Positions 57,353 to 64,000 of a DNA stretch of 64,000 nt are shown here, piece after piece (the stretch's first letter is position 1; every line of letters begins with the position of its first letter). Made by a program: the position numbers and the translations under genes. Below the pieces are notes generated by a model that searched no databases, was not told the DNA's origin, and saw nothing but the letters and a program-made list of their open reading frames with translations. Source of the stretch: Brachypodium distachyon (lineage: Eukaryota; Streptophyta; Magnoliopsida; Poales; Poaceae); NCBI RefSeq assembly GCF_000005505.3, contig NC_016132.3, forward strand, positions 19,458,501-19,522,500. Direction: 5' to 3'.

Positions 57353-57505
57353 AAAAAGGGGGAGATTGAAAGGGCATTTCTCTCCTAAGAGGTTTTGGTG
57401 GTGATGACAACGTGTTTTGTTATCTAATCTTATGCTAAGCATTTCAGGGTTTATAAAGAACTCGATACAAGATGAATTGTGGACCCTCAAAAAGAAAAGA
57501 AGCGT
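57353..57505 (+). repeat. Polypurine tract and truncated start of the SIRE 3' LTR
   Basis: AAAAAGGGGGAGA (57353-57365) is the plus-strand primer tract. The LTR begins at about 57366 (TTGAAAGGGCATTTC) and is cut after ~140 bp by the Tat-lineage element. Confidence 0.8.
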
Positions 57506-58584
57506 TGTCGTAGCCGGGAGCATAGACACCGGGGGCCTGCGGCACCCCCTTTAGGTTCGGCAGAGGACGTCGGGGATCGCTCCGGCGAGGCCAATGTCAA
57601 GCGTGAGGATGCACACAATCGTTTTACCCAGGTTCGGGCCACCCTGAGGTGTAAAACCCTACGTCCTACTTCAGCGTTCTTATTAGCCAGTGAATCAAGG
57701 GTTTACAGGTTGACGGGGGAGTTCCCGGGCGTTCTCTCTTTTTCTGCTAAGGGCTACTTGCTATTCTTGGCTAAAATTAGTAAGGAACTGAACCCTTTGA
57801 CCGTTGGCAACGGCCCTACTTTTATACTCAAGGGGATACCACAGGTGCCTTGGTGCATGGATGACAAATGGCAAGCATAGAACTCGAGCAGCTTGCCCTC
57901 GCTGCGCTGGCTTGCATGCATGGTGAGTAGCCCTGCAGCTAGGGCGCTACATGCCTAGAATTCACAGCGGGCCAGTCACTGTGGGCTGACTAGACGGAGA
58001 ATCCCCTTTCTGTCGGAGCATTAAATGCTTGCTTGCGCTTCACTCCTTGCCCTCACGAGGCCTGCGCACAGGGAACCCACCGGTCGGCCACGTGGCGTCG
58101 ATGCTCTGTCCGCCTGGTACCGTACTTGTAGCGAGCGCCCGTGCCCGGGGACACCCTCCCCGGCAAGTGACCTTCCCGGGGAGCGCCCAGATGAGGATTC
58201 TCTTGTTGCCTTCCAGGGCAACCCCGGCAGCCTGGCTAGCCCTGCCGGGCTGGTGGCTGGCCGAGCAGCTTGTGCGGTGCCGCCCGGGGTGGTATCCTTC
58301 CAAGGAGTGGGTGAGGCGACCCACGCGTCATGCAACGGTGGTACCCCGGGTGCCACTGGTGCGACAGTAGCCCCTGGGCATGGGCCGGCAACACCTGCTC
58401 CCAGACAAACTCTCCTCTGGTCGGTTGTCGGGCTACGCCCTTAACCGACGTGTGGGTCTCGAGCCGCTTCAGGTGCCCGTTTATGCGTTACTCCAGGGAC
58501 TCCGCCATTACGGGCAGGGTAGTGGGGGCAAGATTTCTGCCTTAACCTCCCCCTAATCACGGGTGGTTAAGGCCACGCCCCGCA
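57506..58584 (-). repeat. 3' LTR of the Tat-lineage element
   Basis: It reads TGTCGTAGCC at the low-coordinate edge and CCCCGCA at the high one, both consistent with TG-CA ends. A pyrimidine run (TTCCCCCTCTTT, 58585-58596) abuts it and is the polypurine tract on the minus strand. The upper edge is inferred from that tract, since no second LTR copy is in the window. Confidence 0.65.
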
Positions 58585-58772
58585 TTCCCCCTCTTTAAGC
58601 GTACTTATCCCTAGCGCACTCGTAGGGTGCGGATGCGACCGTTACCCAGTGCCGGGGTACTATAAGACCCCACCGATGCGCCGAGGAGCAAACACTTAGC
58701 CCCCAGCCCTTCTTCCTCATCCCCATTCTTCCTTGCGCCCCTGATTCTTTCCAATCTGCACTTGCGTTCCTC

Positions 58773-61700
58773 ATGGCGCCCACAGCCCCCAAGAGAGGGA
58801 AAGGCTCCAAGAGTTCCGCGACCGACAGAGGCGAGAGGGCTCCCAAGAAGCCTCTCTCGGAGAAGGATCAGAAAAAGCGGGAGTTGAGGGCCACGCAGGC
58901 CTTCTTCAGGCCCGGCTACAACGGCGAGGGGCTTGACAAGATCCGGCATGCCGTCGCCTCTCAGTTTAACGAGAACGGCGAGCCGCTCGTCTTCCCCGCC
59001 GGCGCTGATCACCAGGATAATGACTTCTGGGTGTTCGCCCGCTTCATCCTCGTCGGGCTGGTACCTCCGTTCTCCCTCTTCCTCCACGCGCTCATGGCTA
59101 GCATACTAGCTCTGGGTCGCGTAGCTCCACTCCACATCCCTCTTCCTCCTCGCCGTCTTCCAATTCCTCTGCGAGGGGTCCGTTGGGGTGATGCCGTCAG
59201 TGGTGTTGTTCCGCCACTATTTTTACCCGCGCGTCGAGCAATCAGAGTCGATGTCGTCGGGGGTGGTGTTCTGTGCCCGCGACAAGATGAAGTCGGAGTT
59301 CATCGTGCGGACGGAGAAGAAGATCGAGAAGGAGTGGCGCACGGATTGGTGCTGGGTTCGCGTGGAGGATCCTGATGAGCTCATCTACGCGCCCACCGAG
59401 CTGCCCGCAAGCAACGCCGGTTGGCGGGACCGCTACAGCCATGACGAGGAGCTCCTCCCCATCGTTGAGAGGATCAAGGCCCTGCGACTAGCTGGGCTCA
59501 CTGATCTCAACGTGGCGCGCACCTACATCAGCCGGCGCATCGTGCCGCTGCAGCTGTGGTCTCGCCCCGCGTGGATGTACACGGGGCCCGGGGACAACAC
59601 GCGCCTCCAGAACGGGGGTGTGACCCCGGACGCGATCCGGGCGTGTGTGAAGGGGATCACCGGCGAGGATGCCCCCTTCACGGATCTGCCCCCGGGGGCT
59701 CCTTCCCTCCACGCCGGCGTTGCGGGGCTGCACGACATCAAGAGCAGCTACCCGCCCTGCAACGAGTGGGGACTGATGTCCGATTCCCCCGCTCGAGCCC
59801 CGATACCTTCGCCAGCCGCAGCCCGCAGGAAGCGAGTGGCCGAAGAGAGCGGGGTGGAATCGGAGCTCAAATGGCCTGACGTCGAGTCCTCCGGCGACGA
59901 GGCTGGCCGCGTTGCCGGGGCCCAGACGACCCTTCCTGTGGCGGAGCAGACGGATGAAGACGCCCTCTGGTGTGACGTACGAGGGCGCCCGCAGCAGCTG
60001 CCGCAATCGCCGTGGCTACTGCCACGGCAACCGGGGCTACGCTACCCCACGAGGGTCCGTGGCTCCGCCCAAGCGGGGAATCTTCGGGGGCTACACGTTC
60101 AAGCTCAACCCCCCGAGGTAAGCCGTCGTATCCCCCCTCCTGCTTCCTACAAGGTTTTCTCCAGCTCTGGTTTCCTTATTCCTTTGTCGATGACTTGCAG
60201 GGACAGCACCCCGGCGGGAGCCGGCAAGAGGGGGAGGACGGACACTGCGCCCACCGTGCCGAGCAAGAAGCCGCGAACCCGGGCCAGTGTCAGTGCCAAC
60301 CAAACCGGCACGGGGGCCAGCGGCGCCGCCACCACACTTGCCGCCGACCCAGTCCGGGTGGAGGAGGAGCCTGCAGCGGACAGCCCGGCCACAGGAGCCG
60401 GGATAGAGGGGGGCAAGACTCCCTCCGCCAGTACGGCGTCCCCGCAAGGTACTCGTCCAGTGCCTCCTTGCGTTCGTCGCCGGGTACCCCATCTTAGCCT
60501 GAAGCACTAATTTCATTCTTTGTGTCAGGCACTATTGCACCCTCAATGAGGGCAGGCGAGGCGGTGATCGACCTCACCTCCGACGGCGAGGACTTTGGGG
60601 TGGGGGACAAGCCGGAGGCGGCCTCCACCGTCCCTACCAGAACGGGGCCTGGCAGCGCGCCCCCGGCCTCGCAGGCCAGAGGCACGGATCCCACGACAGC
60701 TCAGTAGGAGGTGACTCCTGCCGGGGGCGCGGTTCCTCCACCAGCCCCGCAACCTTCAGACGTGGGGGTGGAGGAGGAAGTGGCGGGGGAGCAACAGGCG
60801 GCTCCCCTGCAAGGGTCTCATCGTCGTCCGCCGCTACCTCCAGCCCAGACCCCGGCATCCTCGCCGAGGCGACTTGGGACCCGATCAGGGGCACCAGTTC
60901 CTTGATGCCATCAAGGAGCAGCAGCTGACGTTCGTTACCTCCTTCAACAAGGTGACGGAGCACCACGAGCTCGCGAAGGGCCAGCTCGGCGAGGTGCGGT
61001 GAGACATCGAGAGGAAGCGGCAGGAACTCGCCCGGCTGCGGGAGGAGACGCGCCTGGCTCGGCTAGCCGGGGACGATGCCGCAACACCGGTTGTCCCCGA
61101 GGTGGAGCTCCACCGATGACTGGAGGCCCAACGTGCCGAGCACCAGCAAGCACTGGACTCACCGGCTGCGGCGCGGGAGAAGGCCGACAAGGAGCATGAA
61201 GAGGTGCTCGCGACAGCTCAGGCTCGCCTCAACGAGAAGAGCGAGCTGGTCAGAAGCTACTCCTTCCAGCTCCAGGCGCTACGCACGAAGCTGGAGCAGC
61301 AGGCCAAGGCCGCGGAGGACGCGGCCGTGGCATCGGCACGGCAGGAGAAGGAGCTCAACTCCGACCAGGAGAGGAGCACCCACCTCGAGTCAGAATTGTC
61401 CACCGCCCGGGGTGAGCTCGTCAAGATTGGCGAGGACAATGTGGCCAAGGCCAAGGAGATCGCATGGTTCGCGGAGCTCCTTCGCAAGGCCAAGCACGCG
61501 GTGGCGCTGGCGCGCGGCAACCACGACAAGCTGGCGGGGCAGCGGCGGGAGGAGATCGAGAAGCTACGCGGGATCACCAAGGCCGTGCGCGAGCTGCTGC
61601 CGAGGTTCGAGCTGCAGGTCGCGCAGGTGGATGGCACGGACGTCAGCACCCTGATCCCTTTCTTCTCCGACATGGTGGGGAAGCTCGGGGCGCTGGACGT

Positions 61701-61953
61701 ATGGATCTCCAAGTTCTGCGATGGGGAGATAGCGTCGTGCGCCAGGGAGATCGCCGAGACGATCCTCCCCTGGGTGCACTACCACCACCCCGACTTTCCC
61801 TTCGAGACGCTGCTGGACGCGTGGTCGGACAGCGAGGATGGCCCCTCCCACACCAGGGCGGTAAGCTGTTTCGTCGATGAAGTGGTTGACCGAATGCAGA
61901 GGAAGCCAGAGCCAGAGCCCACAGTGGAAGCCCCCGGCAACCAGCCGTCTTAG
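58773..61953 (+). pseudogene. Antisense ORF of the Tat element ('putative gypsy type transposon' domain), spliced
   Basis: It starts at ATG 58773 with a basic N-terminus, then GLVPPFSLFLHALM. A frameshift near 59100 moves it to the frame carrying MPSVVLFRHYFYPRVE, KKIEKEWRTDWCWVRVEDPDEL and NAGWRDRYSHDEE, the Transposase_28-like domain. Another shift occurs near 59950-60000. Two small GT-AG introns (60118-60200 and 60449-60528) join compatible phases. The joined product has a nuclear-signal-like KRGRTDTAPTVPSKKPR and a VIDLTSDGED motif. An in-frame TAG follows at 60705. 61204-61953 encodes a coiled coil and a conserved-looking C-terminal block (ETLLDAWSDSEDGPSH). Its function is unknown. It runs opposite to the element's pol. 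Confidence 0.75.
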
Positions 61954-63291
61954 TCCCCCGCTAGTTTTTGTCTTTCCTTTTGTTCCCTGCAAGTCTCGTG
62001 CTCAGCACCGTTCGAACAATTATGGTTTTCATTAGTCCATGTAATCGTTCGCTACTTCTATGAATTTCGTTTTCTAGTCTACTTGGTACTTGGTTCTTGT
62101 TCCCGAAATTGACTTGCGGGGTGGATCTTCTGGCCTTCGTGTGTTATGCCTTGTGTTGCCGAGGACTCGCGCGCTACCCACTTAACTAGACCAGGGACCC
62201 GGGAAGGACCCGCAGTGCCAACCTGGGGTCAAGTTGCAGTGGTGAGCCACTCCACCTGCGGGGTAGCTACTCCCAAGCATGCGCCCACGGGATGGGCTCG
62301 CAAGCTGCATGGGGAGCGCACTCCCCCCGCAAGTGTCCTTCTAACAACCCAGCCACACGCAAGAATCGAACCATACCAACGAGCCAATCGTTAGGTACCA
62401 GAAAGCTAGGCGGCTAGGATCATGCACTTAGCTGTCCGTTCGCTTCCCGAACGTATCGGTTATGTACTTGGAACGCCTGCTGGAGGGGTGCGGCAAGGGC
62501 GCGATGGCAGTGCACCCATCGGTGCTGAGCACTGATGGCATGCACCACCATCGCGTCCCTGCGGCCTCCCTCGCCTTTGTAGCCATCTCCTCAGCTTCGC
62601 TCTGAGTTGCTCCGTGGCCACCATGCCCTTTTGTAGGCGCGGTGAAGAACGCTGCCGCCGCGCGCACCGAGCTATCGCAGCACACTTGGCAATACCCTCT
62701 TGTGGTAAGAATCTTGAAGTGGTCGCCATGCTCCAGTGGCTACCCATTAGATGACATGGTCCGTGAGCACTGCACGAGCATCACAGTGTGTCCGATCCCC
62801 ATCTTTATCCTGCATGTGAGATTCTTACCGATCCCGAGATGCTGCAATTTTTTTTCGAAATGCACGAAAAAGGATGCAGCACAGATAGAGCACATGTAGC
62901 TCTCCTGCGTCCCAGCCCCCGGGCACAGAAGGGTCAATATCAAACTTGGGTGTGAGCACTCTTCTAATCCCAAGACACATACATTGTGTGGTGCACGTTG
63001 CGGGGAACCCAGCAACGGCATGACCCCGTGCCGAAGTTATCCGGCAATGGGAGTTTTGTTTTCAAGGCTCCGGCAGCCCCTTGCTCACAGCCAAGGATGG
63101 AAAGAGATTTCTGTGCACTTAGAGCAGGAGACAGAAAGAAGAACATGCAAATAACGAGACAAGCTGAAATTCAAGAGAAACCACTTATCTTTATTCATAG
63201 AAACTAGCGGATTATAATCGGGGGTTGCCCGGCTACACTAGGTCGAGAGGCATGCTGCCGGAGCATCACCTGTGGGTCAGGCTCCGCCGCT
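61954..63291. other. Spacer between antisense ORF and pol of the Tat element
   Basis: No recognisable protein. The sequence is GC-rich with CCGG/CCCGGG patches. The part at about 62430-62980 differs in texture and may be a separate insertion, but no termini or duplications were identified. Confidence 0.45.
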
Positions 63292-64000
63292 TCACGGGTA
63301 GAACTTGCGCAAGTGCTCAAGGTTCCAACTGTTTTGCACCGGCAAGGCCTCTTCGGTTTCCAGCCGAACAGCCCCCGGCCTGGTCACCTGCACTAACCGG
63401 AAGGGCCCCTCCCATTTCGGAACCATCTTGTTCCCGGCCTTAGTTCCTTGTATCCGGCGCAGGACAAGATCTCCGATCTCGAGCTCCCGGGGACGGACCC
63501 GCCTGTCATGATAACGGCGGAGCCCCTGCTAATAGCGTGCAGCTCTGACAGCAGCCTGGCATCGAAGCTCTTCGATGAAGTTAAGATCGTTAACCCTCTG
63601 CTCATGTTGGCTATGCTTGCCATACGCGCGTACCCGAGGGGATTCCAACTTGAGCTCGAGGGGCAACACTGCTTCTGCCCTGTAGACAAGTGCGAAAGGA
63701 GTTTCGCCCGTTGCCCAGCTAGGTGAGGTCCTGATTGACCACAGCACGGGCTGGAGTTCTTCGACCCAGTGCTTCCCGTGGCCTCTTATCTTGTGAAAGG
63801 TTCTCGTCTTGAGCCCCCGCAGCACCTCTGCATTGGCTCGCTCCGCCTGTCCGTTGCTCCACGGATGAGCAACAGAGGCAAAGTGGATCTTGGTGTCCAT
63901 GCCCTCGCAGTAGGCTTGGAACACGGCGCTCGTGAATTGCGTCCCGTTGTCGGTGATGATGCCATTGGGCACGCCGAACCGGCACACGATGCCCTTGAAG
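63292..64000 (-). pseudogene. Integrase C-terminal part of the Tat element pol
   Basis: The minus-strand frame 63987-63529 holds the integrase core with the second aspartate in IITDNGTQFTS and the glutamate in HPWSNGQAERAN, followed by VLRGLKTRTF and ETPFALVYRAEAVLP. A TAG near 63530 interrupts it. The same frame continues with the C-terminal domain (ELEIGDLVLRRIQ, KMVPKWEGPFRLVQV and NSWNLEHLRKFYP) to a stop at 63292. The first catalytic aspartate is beyond the window. Inserting cDNA into chromosomes would be its role. The nonsense codon indicates decay. Confidence 0.87.

Larger units (their letters stand above)
42190..57505 (+). mobile_element. SIRE/Maximus-type Ty1-copia element, heavily interrupted
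   Basis: A long Copia element in plus orientation: truncated 5' LTR, primer site, gag, protease, integrase, reverse transcriptase, RNase H, a third ORF, a polypurine tract and the start of a 3' LTR. It hosts four later insertions: an Angela solo LTR (44857-46551), a 3.3-kb solo LTR (47754-51086), a MULE-MITE (56697-57185) and a Tat-lineage Ty3 element that cuts the 3' LTR at 57506. Several nonsense codons and frameshifts show it is dead. The first half of its 5' LTR is missing at the junction with the Ale fragment. Confidence 0.87.
57506..64000 (-). mobile_element. Tat-lineage Ty3/gypsy element (Retand/RIRE2-like), 3' part
   Basis: On the minus strand the order is integrase (from the window edge to 63292), a long spacer, an antisense ORF on the plus strand (58773-61953), a polypurine tract and a 3' LTR (57506-58584). 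An antisense ORF between pol and the 3' LTR is a described hallmark of Tat-lineage elements such as RIRE2, Grande and Retand. The 5' half, with gag, protease, RT and RNase H, lies outside the window. Nonsense codons in both coding parts show decay. It inserted into the SIRE 3' LTR; the second target duplication is beyond the window. Confidence 0.83.

Overview
The window is nuclear DNA of a grass, almost certainly a Triticeae (wheat, Aegilops or barley type). Single-copy genes are separated by nested LTR retrotransposons. Several elements carry hallmarks I recall from Triticeae families: Angela/BARE-like LTRs with the TATGCCCTAGAGG start motif, a SIRE/Maximus-type Copia giant, a Tat-lineage Ty3 element with an antisense ORF, and Stowaway and hAT MITEs. 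All family names are from memory; no database was searched. No bacterial operon, CRISPR array, tRNA or rRNA gene was seen.

Layout. 1-2.4 kb: 3' part of a CHX cation/proton antiporter gene (+). 2.85-8.13 kb: decayed Reina-like Ty3 chromovirus. 8.1-11.25 kb: intergenic DNA with small repeats. 11.25-19.4 kb: a nest in which a Tourist-like MITE abuts a Pack-MULE-like element with a perfect 9-bp target duplication. That element contains an Angela-like Copia reduced to gag, whose 5' LTR contains a solo SIRE-type LTR. 19.4-26.5 kb: intergenic DNA with MITEs, a LINE RNase H relic, a tiny retroposon and an intronless LURP-one-related gene (+). 26.5-29.9 kb: an eight-exon WD40-like gene (-), resolved to an in-frame 476-residue model. 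30.5-31.0 kb: a 60-bp minisatellite. 31.5-32.1 kb: a LEA_2/NHL-type gene (-). 32.9-38.5 kb: a two-exon cytochrome P450 (-) that I recognise as the EUI1/CYP714D1 gibberellin-deactivating enzyme, with a 3.9-kb intron.

41.6-57.5 kb: an Ale-type Copia fragment, then a ~15-kb SIRE/Maximus element (+) broken by an Angela solo LTR, a 3.3-kb solo LTR, a MULE-MITE and, in its 3' LTR, a Tat-lineage Ty3 element. 57.5-64 kb: that Tat element, pol on the minus strand and a spliced antisense ORF on the plus strand, running off the window.

Host genes. The five host genes (CHX, LOR, WD40, LEA_2, EUI1) are unrelated in function. Nothing suggests they act as a cluster. EUI1 lies on rice chromosome 5, so a group-1 Triticeae chromosome is plausible, but this is inference.

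Novelty. I found no clearly new biochemical system. The most interesting material is structural: the nested MULE with its small relative, the third ORF of the SIRE element with a palindrome-rich intron, the Tat antisense ORF with a SUMO-interacting-like motif, and the minisatellite upstream of the WD40 gene.
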